Assembly: GCA_903829945.1 (NCBI GenBank) | Contig: CAIKRV010000090.1 | Coordinates: 1-64,000, forward strand | Reading direction: 5' to 3' | Origin: an uncultured bacterium | GTDB taxonomy: Bacteria; Bacteroidota; Bacteroidia; CAILMK01 | Length of the DNA: 64,000 bases | In this document: one piece after another, positions 26,332-35,984 of the stretch | Numbering within the stretch: position 1 is the first letter of the stretch | Layout of the letters: each line of letters opens with the position of its first letter | Position numbers and translations under genes: made by a program | Notes under the pieces: model-generated | The model's input: only the letters and a program-made list of their open reading frames with translations | The model's database searches: none | What the model was told of the DNA's origin: nothing

Positions 26332-26994
26332 CTATTCAGTTTCGAGCGCACTTGCTAGAAATAAATTCATGGGCTGCATAGCTTTAAATATTTTATTAAT
26401 TTTTTCGGCAATATCCTTTTCAGTTAATTCAGAATCGTCCATGTGATGAATCATCGTAAAACTTTTAAGTTTTAAATATTCAATAGCAGGATTGTCCTTA
26501 TCATAGTCTTTAGGCGTGGTTTTTAGCTTTTCCCCTCCCAAGTCTCCGAAATAATTTTTAAAGTCCTTCTGTTTAAGTAATTTCTGGAAGTCTTTAAAAT
26601 TATAATCTATTTCTTGTCGAATGGCTTTTAGAACGGGAGCTTCCGGCATATAAATCCCACCGGCAATAAAACATCCTCCGGGTTCCAAATGCAAATAATA
26701 GCCCGGCCCGTTAGAATTTTTTCCGGTAGGCGATAACCAGGCTCCCATATTAGTTTTATAGGGGTCTTTATTTGCTGAAAATCGTATGTCTCTATTAATT
26801 CTAAAAATTGACTTTTTAGGATCCAAGGTTTTTAAACGTTCGTCCCATTTTCCTGCCTTTTCAATTAATACCGTCAAAAATTGGATCAACTCATTTCTTG
26901 CAGCTTCATAGGTTTTTCTATTTTTATCAAACCATTCCTTATTGTTATTCTTTTTTAGCTTTTTTAAAAAATCAAAGGTTGATTGTTGTATCAT
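26332..26994 (-). CDS. DUF2461 (TIGR02453-like) protein; start likely the ATG at 26994 rather than 27039
   Basis: STFDFLKKLKKNNNKEWFDKNRKTYEAARNELIQFL...IFRINRDIRFSANKDPYKTNMGAWL. Confidence 0.85.
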   Translation of the reverse strand: MIQQSTFDFLKKLKKNNNKEWFDKNRKTYEAARNELIQFLTVLIEKAGKWDERLKTLDPKKSIFRINRDIRFSANKDPYKTNMGAWLSPTGKNSNGPGYYLHLEPGGCFIAGGIYMPEAPVLKAIRQEIDYNFKDFQKLLKQKDFKNYFGDLGGEKLKTTPKDYDKDNPAIEYLKLKSFTMIHHMDDSELTEKDIAEKINKIFKAMQPMNLFLASALETE

Positions 26995-27119
26995 ATTGAA
27001 TAATATTAGTATTGCGAAGATATAAAAAACATGATACAATCAAGAAATTGTACGCAGGCTTAAAACTTATATAACATGATATATTAGTTAAAAAATTAAA
27101 CTTACACTTTGTTTATAAA

Positions 27120-27156
27120 AACAAAAGTCTCGACAATTTGCATTTGCCGAGACTTT
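27120..27156 (-). terminator. Rho-independent terminator
   Basis: AAAGTCTCG (27124-27132) / CGAGACTTT (27148-27156); minus strand continues TGTTTTTAT. Confidence 0.7.
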
Positions 27157-27174
27157 GTCTATGCTTATTAGTTT

Positions 27175-27990
27175 TTATATTCTTTTACCGACGGGAATAC
27201 TGGCGCCCAGAGTTAATATCATTTCATAAGTTCCGAATGATTGACTGATGGTGCCTCCGTGCAGAATTTTAAGACCTGAATAAGATGCAAAATCTAACTT
27301 ATTGGCATATTCCAGGTAAATATATTTATAAAAATTAGCTCTTAAAGCGCCCTCAATTCCCATATTCCATCCGCCTAATTGAAAATGCGGATGATTTCTT
27401 TCTCCAAACAAGCTGTTTTCTACATGGGGAATTACAGGGCCGATACCTGCTTTTACAATTCCGCTGAATTTGAAATTTTCGTCAGCATTTGAGCACAATT
27501 GCCATCTTCGAACGGCATTAAACAATAAAAAATTGGCACCATTATTCAAATAATAATAAAAGCCGTTGGCACGCAAAAAAGCCAGATTAGAGTCTACACT
27601 TTTACCTCCAAATTGCCCTTTCATTTGATAATTTCCATCAGTAATAATAAACTTGGTATGATCAAAATTGATTTCAATTCCCCAACTATTACCTTTATTA
27701 AAAAAATATCCCAGTCTGTAATTGTATTGTGGAATGGTGATCGGCTCGGATAATAAACCCATATCCCAACCTTTATGATCATGTCCTTTTACATTAATTA
27801 AATCGTACACATTTCCTACATTTCCTTGTGATACATGAACTGTAGATTGGGTATACCATTCCGTATTATAGCCCCAGGCAAAATAGAGTTCACCCTTACG
27901 TTCTTTTGGTTTATCTTGGGCAAGAAGAACCATTGGAAGGGAAATTAAGAGTGCAAACAGGCAGTAGCTTGTTTTGAAAGCGTTTTTGAT
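27175..27990 (-). CDS. Outer-membrane beta-barrel-like secreted protein; tracked ORF (27175..27933) probably extends to 27990 with an ATC at the expected start
   Basis: Same-frame upstream translation (I)KNAFKTSYCLFALLISLPMVLLAQ|DKPKERKGELYFAWGYN reads as a signal peptide; alternating strand pattern in the body. Confidence 0.6.
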   Translation of the reverse strand: MKNAFKTSYCLFALLISLPMVLLAQDKPKERKGELYFAWGYNTEWYTQSTVHVSQGNVGNVYDLINVKGHDHKGWDMGLLSEPITIPQYNYRLGYFFNKGNSWGIEINFDHTKFIITDGNYQMKGQFGGKSVDSNLAFLRANGFYYYLNNGANFLLFNAVRRWQLCSNADENFKFSGIVKAGIGPVIPHVENSLFGERNHPHFQLGGWNMGIEGALRANFYKYIYLEYANKLDFASYSGLKILHGGTISQSFGTYEMILTLGASIPVGKRI

Positions 27991-28154
27991 AGGATTAAAA
28001 TTTAATTAAGGTGCAAATTTACACCCTAAGTTTAACATGAACTTAACAAAAGTCAGTTTTTAAAATTTGTTCCGAAAATTACAAAATGGTTGAAAATACA
28101 ATCTTTTTGGAAAAACGGACATATTTGGCCATTTGGACTTTTTTTGAAAAATAA

Positions 28155-28184
28155 AAAGGGATGAATGCAAAGCATCATCCCTTT
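28155..28184 (-). terminator. Rho-independent terminator of infB
   Basis: AAAGGGATG A ATGC AAA GCAT CATCCCTTT hairpin; minus strand continues TTATTTTTC. Confidence 0.75.
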
Positions 28185-28203
28185 CCAAAAAGTTGAATAT
28201 AAA

Positions 28204-31191
28204 TTATAATTTACGTGCTACTTCTACTTGTTCAAAGGCTTCAATAATATCACCTATTTCAATATTATTATAATTGCTAAGAGTTAAACCACATTCGTAT
28301 CCTGCAGCCACTTCCTTCACATCGTCTTTAAAACGTTTAAGGGTATCCAATTCGCCGGTATACATTACTACACCATTTCTAATTAGACGAACCTTACTAT
28401 TTCTAGTTATTTTACCATCTAAAACATAACAACCTGCCACATTGCCAGCCTTGGTAATTTTAAATACATCACGTATTTCCACATTAGAAACAATTTTCTC
28501 CTCCTGGGTAGGGGTAAGCATACCCTCCATGGCCGTTTTAATTTCTTCAATGGCATCATAAATGATAGAATATAGACGAATATCTATTTGTTCCTGCTCT
28601 GCCAATTTGCGTGCAGATACAGAAGGACGAACTTGGAAACCAATAATAATGGCATCAGAAGCCGAAGCTAATAATACATCTGATTCCGAAATTTGACCTA
28701 CTCCTTTAAATATAGTATTAACTTGAATTTCCTCAGTAGATAAACGCAATAAGGAATCGGAAAGTGCTTCCACAGATCCATCTACGTCGCCTTTAATAAT
28801 CAAGTTAAGTTCTTTAAAGTTACCAATGGCCAAACGTCTTCCAATTTCATCGAGTGTAATGTGCTTACGAGTCCGTATGCCTTGCTCACGAATTAATTGT
28901 TTGCGTTTATTGGCGATTTCTTTAGCCTGCTGATCGGTTTCAGTTACATAAACTCTATCCCCGGCGGCCGGCGCTCCATCGAAGCCCAGCAATTGCACAG
29001 GTGTAGCAGGTGGCGCCTCTAATACTTTACCGCCACGTTCATTAAACATCGCCTTAACTTTTCCAAAATTAGCACCTGCTAAAATAGTATCTCCTACTCT
29101 GAGCGTACCTTTTTCAATTAATACCGACGCAATAATTCCTTTACCCTTATCTAAGGAAGCTTCAATAACTGTACCGACCGCACGCTTAGCAGGGTCAGCT
29201 TTTAAGTCAAGTAATTCAGCTTCCAATAAAACTTTTTCTAATAATAATTCAACATTCAAGCCCTTTTTAGCAGAAATTTCTTGGCTTTGGAATTTTCCTC
29301 CCCAATCTTCCACTAATAAATTCATTTCTGCCAATTGCTCCTTAATGCGGTTAACATTGGCATTTTCTTTATCAATTTTATTAAAGGCAAACACAATAGG
29401 TACCCCCGCAGCTTGTGCATGGCTGATGGCTTCACGAGTTTGCGGCATCACACTATCATCCGCTGCAATGACAATAATTACAATATCTGTTACCTTAGCA
29501 CCACGTGCACGCATGGCAGTAAAAGCTTCGTGACCAGGTGTATCTAAAAATGTAATGGCTTTACCATTGGCTAAAGTTACTTCATAAGCACCAATATGCT
29601 GCGTAATACCACCTGCTTCACCGGCCACTACATTGGCACTTCTAATATAATCAAGCAATGATGTCTTACCATGGTCAACGTGACCCATTATAGTAACAAT
29701 AGGTGGGCGAGGTACTAAAGTTTCCGCATGATCCGGTTCTTCCAGATTTGGCTCGTCCATTTCTACTTCCTTAAATTCTACATCAAAACCAAATTCATCT
29801 GCAACGATGGTAATGGTTTCTGCATCTAAACGTTGGTTAATGGAAACCATTAAACCTAAGTTCATACAAGTAGTAATTACAGCAGTTACCGGCACATTCA
29901 TCAAGCTTGCTAAATCATTTGCCGTAACAAATTCCGTTACTTGTAATAAGGAAGAATCTGTTCCGGATTCCTCTTCTGCCAGTCTCTGTCTATTTTGTTC
30001 TTTTCTACGTTTTTTAATTTTACTCCTATCCTGGATGGGAGATTTTTTAGTTAATCGGGATAAGGTATTTTTAACCTGTTCCTGAATTTTATTTTGATCA
30101 ATAGGTGCCTTTTCAGGTGGGCGTTGATTGCCTTGACGTGGGCCTCTATTATTATTATTAAAGTTATTATTGTTAGGACCGGAAGGCCTATTTTGTTGTT
30201 GTTGTCCCCCGCCGGGTTGAGGCGTAGCAGTTCCTGTAGCAGGATCGCGTTTTGCACGTTCTTCCTGCTGAAGTTTATTAATATCTAAACCTACACGCTT
30301 ACGTTTACGTTTACGTTTGCTGGATCCGGCACCTGCCGCTGCATTTTCTTCAGGAGCCTTTTTCTTAGGTTTAAATTGATCTAAGTCTATTTTTCCTAAA
30401 ATTGTTAAACCCTTTAAATCATCATCATCTGATTTTGCACTGATATGATTTGGTACTACAGGTCCTGCAGCTTTTTCAACTTTTATTTCTTCTACCGGCT
30501 CATGAACCGGAGTTTCTGAGGTTTTCGGCAATTCATGTACTTCAGGGGCAGGAGTTTCAGCACTGATTTCATGATCACCTTCTTCAGATTTTTTTGCCTT
30601 TTTCTTCGGCTTTTCCTCAATTACAGGTTCAGGAACAACAGGCTCCTGCACTTTCTTACCTTTCCGCTTAGATTTATCCAACGCAGAAAGATCAATTTTG
30701 TCAACAATCTTAAAAGTATGTTTTTCCTCTGCAACCGGTGCAGGAATAACTTCGGCAATCGGCTCAGCTACCGGTTCTTCTTTTTTCTTAGTTTTAGTAG
30801 CTTTTGGTTTTGGTGCCTCTTCAGCAACTTGCTGTTCAGCAGCTTTGCTCGTACTTTTAGTACTCTTCTTTTCAGGAATTACAGGCGCTGCCACTTCTAC
30901 TATCGGTTCTGCTACCGGAGTAGGAGCCGCTGCAGGTTCAACAGGTTTAACCACCTTATCATCTTTATGAATATTAGGTGTTAAATTTAAAGAACTGGAC
31001 TTCTGTTTATCCAATTTATCCGGCGCAAATTTGCGCAAAAGCTCCTCATAAGCCTCTTCCGAAACTTTTGAAGTAGGCTTATTTTCAATTTCAAAGCCTT
31101 TGCTATGCAAAAATTCAACGATTGTCTGTACACTGTTGTTAAATTCAACAGCTACTTTATTCAACCGCTTTGGGCCACTTGATTCTGTCAT
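28204..31191 (-). CDS. infB: Translation initiation factor IF-2
   Basis: [80 protein letters not shown]; long low-complexity N-terminal extension. Confidence 0.98.
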   Translation of the reverse strand: MTESSGPKRLNKVAVEFNNSVQTIVEFLHSKGFEIENKPTSKVSEEAYEELLRKFAPDKLDKQKSSSLNLTPNIHKDDKVVKPVEPAAAPTPVAEPIVEVAAPVIPEKKSTKSTSKAAEQQVAEEAPKPKATKTKKKEEPVAEPIAEVIPAPVAEEKHTFKIVDKIDLSALDKSKRKGKKVQEPVVPEPVIEEKPKKKAKKSEEGDHEISAETPAPEVHELPKTSETPVHEPVEEIKVEKAAGPVVPNHISAKSDDDDLKGLTILGKIDLDQFKPKKKAPEENAAAGAGSSKRKRKRKRVGLDINKLQQEERAKRDPATGTATPQPGGGQQQQNRPSGPNNNNFNNNNRGPRQGNQRPPEKAPIDQNKIQEQVKNTLSRLTKKSPIQDRSKIKKRRKEQNRQRLAEEESGTDSSLLQVTEFVTANDLASLMNVPVTAVITTCMNLGLMVSINQRLDAETITIVADEFGFDVEFKEVEMDEPNLEEPDHAETLVPRPPIVTIMGHVDHGKTSLLDYIRSANVVAGEAGGITQHIGAYEVTLANGKAITFLDTPGHEAFTAMRARGAKVTDIVIIVIAADDSVMPQTREAISHAQAAGVPIVFAFNKIDKENANVNRIKEQLAEMNLLVEDWGGKFQSQEISAKKGLNVELLLEKVLLEAELLDLKADPAKRAVGTVIEASLDKGKGIIASVLIEKGTLRVGDTILAGANFGKVKAMFNERGGKVLEAPPATPVQLLGFDGAPAAGDRVYVTETDQQAKEIANKRKQLIREQGIRTRKHITLDEIGRRLAIGNFKELNLIIKGDVDGSVEALSDSLLRLSTEEIQVNTIFKGVGQISESDVLLASASDAIIIGFQVRPSVSARKLAEQEQIDIRLYSIIYDAIEEIKTAMEGMLTPTQEEKIVSNVEIRDVFKITKAGNVAGCYVLDGKITRNSKVRLIRNGVVMYTGELDTLKRFKDDVKEVAAGYECGLTLSNYNNIEIGDIIEAFEQVEVARKL

Positions 31192-31235
31192 TTAGTTTAT
31201 GTTAGTCCCTACTTAATATCTTTTAAAGTAAGGAA

Positions 31236-32474
31236 TCAATTTTCAAATTCTGCTTTTAAGATGGAAACAATTTCTTTTACTGTTTCTTCTTCTAATTCTG
31301 TACGACGAACTAATTCTTCCGGACTCAATTCCAATACACTTTTAGCGGTATCACAACCAATTCCTTTCAATTCGTCAATAATCCAGCTATCAATTTCATC
31401 AGCAAATTCTTCCAAATCAATATCGTATTCTTCTTCATCGCTTTCACGGAATACATCAATTTCGTAGCCGGTCAGGCGTGCTGCTAATTTAATATTTAAG
31501 CCGCCTTTACCAATAGCCAAGGATACTTGGTCAGGCTTCAAAAATACACTTGCACGTTTATCATTTTCATCAAGAGAAATAGAAGTAATTTTAGCCGGGC
31601 TCAATGCACGGGTAATGTATAATACTTTATTGGTGGTAAAATTAATAACGTCGATATTTTCATTGCGCAATTCACGCACTATTCCATGAATACGAGATCC
31701 TTTCATCCCTACACAGGCGCCAACCGGGTCAATACGATCATCATAGGATTCTACGGCTACTTTTGCACGTTCTCCCGGTTCGCGTACAATATTTTTAATG
31801 CTTATAATTCCATCAGCAATTTCAGGAACTTCCAATTCAAACAAACGCTCCAAGAAAGCCGGTGCTGTTCTGGAAATCATAATAACCGGATTGTTGTTTT
31901 TATATTCAACCTTGGTAATTACAGAGCGAATAGAATCTCCTTTTTTATAAAAATCAGAAGGTATTTGTTCATTCTTTGGAAGAATTAATTCATTGCCTTC
32001 ATCATCCAAAACTAAAATCTCTTTCTTCCAAACTTGGTACACCTCTCCGGTGATAATTTCACCTTCACGGTCTTTATATTTTTGGAGTACATCTTCTTTT
32101 TCTAATTCAAGAATTCTGGTAAATAGATTTTGTTTCGCTGCTTGAATAGCTCTTCTTCCGAATGATTTGATGGTCACTTCCTCGGATAATTCTTCTCCTA
32201 TTTCAAAATCGGGCTCTACCTTGATGGCTTCGGTATAAGCAATCTGACTATTTTCATCTTCTACTGCGCCATCGGCTACAATTTCACGATTACGCCAAAT
32301 TTCAAGGTCTCCTTTTTCCGGATTAATAATAATATCAAAATTATCATCAGTACCATATTTTTTACGCAACATCGTACGGAACACTTCTTCAAGCACTCTC
32401 ATCATGGTAACCCTGTCTATGTTCTTGAATTCCTTAAAATCTGCAAAGGAATCAATAATATCTAAGCTGTTCAT
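31236..32474 (-). CDS. nusA: Transcription termination/antitermination factor NusA
   Basis: S1 and KH domain signatures: IRSVITKVEYKNNNPVIMISRTAPAFLERLFELEVPEI, REPGERAKVAVESYDDRIDPVGACVGMKGSRIHGIVRELRNENIDVI, VSLAIGKGGLNIKLAARLTGYEIDV. Confidence 0.97.
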   Translation of the reverse strand: MNSLDIIDSFADFKEFKNIDRVTMMRVLEEVFRTMLRKKYGTDDNFDIIINPEKGDLEIWRNREIVADGAVEDENSQIAYTEAIKVEPDFEIGEELSEEVTIKSFGRRAIQAAKQNLFTRILELEKEDVLQKYKDREGEIITGEVYQVWKKEILVLDDEGNELILPKNEQIPSDFYKKGDSIRSVITKVEYKNNNPVIMISRTAPAFLERLFELEVPEIADGIISIKNIVREPGERAKVAVESYDDRIDPVGACVGMKGSRIHGIVRELRNENIDVINFTTNKVLYITRALSPAKITSISLDENDKRASVFLKPDQVSLAIGKGGLNIKLAARLTGYEIDVFRESDEEEYDIDLEEFADEIDSWIIDELKGIGCDTAKSVLELSPEELVRRTELEEETVKEIVSILKAEFEN

Positions 32475-32484
32475 TGCTAAATAA

Positions 32485-32913
32485 TTAAATAGTTACTATC
32501 GCTTCTATAATATCGTTAAAGTTTAATATCTCATTTTTTACTTTATGGCCGGCACCAATTTTAAGCATTAATTGGTGGTCATTCACAAAGACCAAAACAC
32601 CTTTGAGCAATTTGCCGTCTTGTATTTTGATTTCTAACTTGCGGCCCACGTTCTTCTTATAATCTCTTAAAGATTGTAATGGTCGCTCTATTCCGGGTGA
32701 AGAAACATCAATGATGAACTTTCCAGTATCAAATCCCTTTTCTTCAAGTCTTTCGTGAAGTTTGCGATTGGTTTTAGCACAATCTTCAAGGTTTACTCCC
32801 CCATCGGCGTCTAAATAAACATCAATATGTTGATTACTTACTTCGACTTCTACAAGGTAAAGAGGGGTTCCGGCGGTTTCCTCAGCAAGGATCTCTTCAA
32901 TCTCGGTTTTCAT
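32485..32913 (-). CDS. rimP: Ribosome maturation factor RimP
   Basis: HIDVYLDADGGVNLEDCAKTNRKLHERLEE..FIIDVSSPGIERPLQSLRDYKKNVGRKLEI; upstream of nusA-infB. Confidence 0.95.
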   Translation of the reverse strand: MKTEIEEILAEETAGTPLYLVEVEVSNQHIDVYLDADGGVNLEDCAKTNRKLHERLEEKGFDTGKFIIDVSSPGIERPLQSLRDYKKNVGRKLEIKIQDGKLLKGVLVFVNDHQLMLKIGAGHKVKNEILNFNDIIEAIVTI

Positions 32914-32925
32914 TCTTCAATTAAA

Positions 32926-32946
32926 AAAGGGGACACCGTCCCCTTT
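32926..32946 (-). terminator. Hairpin plus T-run between the rimP -7 element and the rimP start (leader terminator/attenuator candidate or 5' structure)
   Basis: AAAGGGGAC-ACC-GTCCCCTTT, perfect 9-bp arms; minus strand reads AAAGGGGACGGTGTCCCCTTTTTTAATTGAAGAATG. Confidence 0.6.
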
Positions 32947-32952
32947 CCTTCG

Positions 32953-32960
32953 CAAAGTTA
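32953..32960 (-). promoter_or_regulatory. Putative -7 element TAACTTTG of the rimP-nusA-infB operon
   Basis: TTTTTGG, about 18 nt spacer, TAACTTTG on the minus strand; matches both the -33 TTG and -7 TAnnTTTG of Bacteroidetes promoters. Confidence 0.7.
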
Positions 32961-33009
32961 CGAAGAATTTATAATTTCCAAAAATATAGTAAGAAAGTTT
33001 TATTTACAT

Positions 33010-33786
33010 TTACTCAAAGACGATAGTTATGACCGCTCCAAGCTTGATTCCCAATAAGTTACTTACACTCCCGCGATGCATGGCCACTTCTAATAAGTCA
33101 TTATTATTAAAGAGGCACATCAAACTGCCTGAGTCTTCCTTTCGCATCGTATAATTGGTGCTAATCTTTGAAATATATTCCCGAGCAGTTACATAAACGC
33201 GTACATTCCTTCCTTTAACTACTCTGTCATATAGGCTTTTATGAATGTTAGTGACCACATTACCAAATACATCCACATGTATTACTGTACCTTTTAGCAT
33301 AAATTCATCCTGTGGCGGATAAACATTGGCCAATTGGTAATAATCATTCTTAATTTCACCTAATTGTTCAAAAGGTGTCCCTAAGGCTAATTTTACGGCT
33401 GCCGCTGCTAAAACCGATTTGAAAGGAAAAATACCATGTTCCTCTGAAAATGGTAAATAAACCACAGCCAAAGGTAATTCTGATTCCAAAATAAGCGAAA
33501 CAACTCCGTTATCATGGGCAAAAAATATTCCATCTCGCGTTTTTACGCCTATCAAATTCATTGGTTCATAACTGGCATCAATGCCAATAATATGGATCGT
33601 GTCACTCGGAAATTCTTTATAGGCGTTTTTTACGATGTAAGATGCTTCGGCAATATTAAAAGTGGCAATACTATGACTAATATCCACTACTATCGCATTA
33701 GGGATATGCCTATAAATGTACCCCTTTACAGAAGCAATATAGGGATCCTTATTTCCTAAATCCGAAGTTAATGTTATTATTGGCAT
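33010..33786 (-). CDS. SAM hydroxide adenosyltransferase family protein (DUF62)
   Basis: ITLTSDLGNKDPYIASVKGYIYRHIPNAIVVDISHSI...AHDNGVVSLI..; GTVIHVDVFGNVVTNI. Confidence 0.9.
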   Translation of the reverse strand: MPIITLTSDLGNKDPYIASVKGYIYRHIPNAIVVDISHSIATFNIAEASYIVKNAYKEFPSDTIHIIGIDASYEPMNLIGVKTRDGIFFAHDNGVVSLILESELPLAVVYLPFSEEHGIFPFKSVLAAAAVKLALGTPFEQLGEIKNDYYQLANVYPPQDEFMLKGTVIHVDVFGNVVTNIHKSLYDRVVKGRNVRVYVTAREYISKISTNYTMRKEDSGSLMCLFNNNDLLEVAMHRGSVSNLLGIKLGAVITIVFE

Positions 33787-33796
33787 AGCTCAACTG

Positions 33797-33804
33797 CAAA
33801 ATTA
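33797..33804 (-). promoter_or_regulatory. Putative -7 element TAATTTTG upstream of the DUF62 gene
   Basis: TAATTTTG-CAGTTGAGCT-ATG on the minus strand. Confidence 0.45.
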
Positions 33805-33966
33805 GGAATAAAGCCCGGCGAGATTAAGTTTTAAAGGATATTTTAATACGCATTCCACGCAATGATTTATTAACAAAATAATAATGAAAGGCCTTAATTG
33901 ATCTTTTAGGAATAGATAAAGTTTTCAGAATAACAATTCAGTTTATCAGGACTTCAGAAATCCTAT

Positions 33967-33974
33967 TATCTTTG
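33967..33974 (+). promoter_or_regulatory. Putative -7 element TATCTTTG upstream of the PhoH gene
   Basis: Matches TAnnTTTG, 20 nt before ATG 33995. Confidence 0.6.
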
Positions 33975-33994
33975 CAAAAGACCAATTGATACGA

Positions 33995-34945
33995 ATGAAC
34001 GAATTTAAGATAAAACTGGACGATGTCCATCCAATCGAGATCTTAGGCATCAATAATCAGAATCTCAAAATAATTCAACATGCCTTTCCTAAATTGAAAA
34101 TCATTGCACGAGGCAATGAGATTATTATTAAAGGGGAAGAAATAGAAGCCGAAGCCTTGGCAGATAAAATAAAATTAATGGTAACGCATATCCTAAGGTA
34201 CTCGAATTTGCCTGAGGATCGATTAATAGATATTTTAGGCAGTAGTAAGCCCGTTTTAGAGGAAGAGGTGAAGGATGACGGCTTTTTGGTCATGGGCAAT
34301 GATGGCGTTATAATTAGAGCTAAAACTCCCGGACAAAAAAAATTAGTTGAAAGTGCTGATCAAAATGATATGGTTTTTGCCATTGGCCCTGCCGGTACCG
34401 GTAAAACCTACACAGCGGTAGCCATTGCCGTACGCGCATTGAAACGAAAGGAAGTAAAACGTATTATTATTACCCGACCGGCAGTTGAAGCCGGAGAAAA
34501 TTTAGGCTTTTTGCCGGGCGATTTAAAAGATAAAATTGATCCGTATTTACGTCCGCTGTATGATGCATTGGATGATATGATTCCTCCGGAAAAATTGCGC
34601 ATGTATATGGAAAATAGAACCATTGAGGTAGCGCCTCTGGCCTTTATGCGCGGGCGAACTTTAAATCATGCCTTTGTAATTTTAGATGAAGCGCAAAATG
34701 CTACCCATACTCAATTGAAAATGTTTCTGACCAGAATGGGACCGCATGCCAAATTTATTATTACCGGTGATTTAACGCAAATTGACCTACCCAAAAAAAC
34801 ACATTCAGGTTTACTCAATGCCATCCATATTTTAAAAGAAATAACGGGAATTGGTGTTATTGAATTAAGTATAAAAGATGTTATACGTCATCGATTGGTA
34901 AAAGATATTGTAAATGCCTATGAAAAATTTAAGCAAGTAGAATAA
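33995..34945 (+). CDS. phoH: PhoH family ATPase (start corrected from the TTG at 33986)
   Basis: VFAIGPAGTGKTYTAVAIAVRALK, IITRPAVEAGENLGFLPGDLKDKIDPYLRPLYDAL, ILDEAQNATHTQLKMFLTRMGPHAKFIITGDLTQIDLP. Confidence 0.95.
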   Translation: MNEFKIKLDDVHPIEILGINNQNLKIIQHAFPKLKIIARGNEIIIKGEEIEAEALADKIKLMVTHILRYSNLPEDRLIDILGSSKPVLEEEVKDDGFLVMGNDGVIIRAKTPGQKKLVESADQNDMVFAIGPAGTGKTYTAVAIAVRALKRKEVKRIIITRPAVEAGENLGFLPGDLKDKIDPYLRPLYDALDDMIPPEKLRMYMENRTIEVAPLAFMRGRTLNHAFVILDEAQNATHTQLKMFLTRMGPHAKFIITGDLTQIDLPKKTHSGLLNAIHILKEITGIGVIELSIKDVIRHRLVKDIVNAYEKFKQVE

Positions 34946-34995
34946 TTTTGAAGATTAGAATTGACCTAAAAAATAATTGAACCATAATTAATAAA

Positions 34996-35934
34996 ATGAT
35001 TACTGAAACACATTACCACTTTCCGGGACAAGTTGACTTTTACAGAGGAAAGGTAAGAGAAGTTTATAATATTAATAATAAATACTTAGTAATGATTGCA
35101 TCAGACAGAATATCTGCTTTTGATTATATTCTGCCTAAACCCATTCCTTACAAAGGTGCCATACTCAATACCATTGCAGCTCAGTTTTTAAACATGACCA
35201 AGGACATTGTTCCCAATTGGTTGCTTGAGGTTCCTGATGGAAGAGTTACGATTGGCTTAAAATGCGATGCCTACCCAGTTGAAATGGTCATCAGAGGATA
35301 TTTATGTGGTCATGCCTTGAGAGAATATAATGCTGGAAAAAGGATTTTATGCGGTGTACCCATGCCGGATGGAATGAAGCCTTATGAGGCTTTTCCGGAA
35401 CCTATTATTACGCCAAGTACCAAAGCAATGGAAGGGCATGACGAAGATATTTCCAAAGAGGAAATATTAAGCAGAGGCATCATATCAAAAAGCGAATATG
35501 AAGCATTAGAAAATTATACCCGAAAATTATTTGCAAAAGGTGCCGCTTATGCCGCAGAACGAGGTTTGATATTAGCCGATACCAAATACGAATTCGGTAA
35601 TTATAACGGGGAAATAACTTTAATAGATGAAATTCATACCCCCGATTCCTCTCGTTACTTTTATCAGGAAGGTTTTGAAGAAAGCAAATTAAAAGGGGAA
35701 ACTCCCAAGCAATTATCTAAAGAATTTGTACGTGAATGGCTGATGGCCAATGGTTTTCAAGGTAGAGAAGGAGAAAAAATTCCTGAAATGACAGAAGAGG
35801 TGGTAAATATGATAAGTAATAGGTATATAGAACTTTACGAGGCTGTTACGGGAAATAAATTTAATGCCATATCCATTGCCTCTGAAACTGAATTAGTGCC
35901 TATAATTGAAAATTCACTTAAAAAATTAGCCTGA
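34996..35934 (+). CDS. purC: Phosphoribosylaminoimidazole-succinocarboxamide synthase
   Basis: GKVREVYNINNKYLVMIASDRISAFDYILPKPIPYKG, EMVIRGYLCGHALREY, LADTKYEFG, LIDEIHTPDSSRYF. Confidence 0.97.
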   Translation: MITETHYHFPGQVDFYRGKVREVYNINNKYLVMIASDRISAFDYILPKPIPYKGAILNTIAAQFLNMTKDIVPNWLLEVPDGRVTIGLKCDAYPVEMVIRGYLCGHALREYNAGKRILCGVPMPDGMKPYEAFPEPIITPSTKAMEGHDEDISKEEILSRGIISKSEYEALENYTRKLFAKGAAYAAERGLILADTKYEFGNYNGEITLIDEIHTPDSSRYFYQEGFEESKLKGETPKQLSKEFVREWLMANGFQGREGEKIPEMTEEVVNMISNRYIELYEAVTGNKFNAISIASETELVPIIENSLKKLA

Positions 35935-35984
35935 ATAGGCAATATTCGTTTACTTTGCATTAAATAAACAATTAACTGCTAAAT

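Noticed and set aside
30535-30984. 149-aa plus-strand ORF (and nested ORFs 30698-30970, 29807-30085, 30094-30288)
   Set aside because: Antisense to the low-complexity N-terminus of infB; composition reflects the reverse complement of the repetitive coding sequence.
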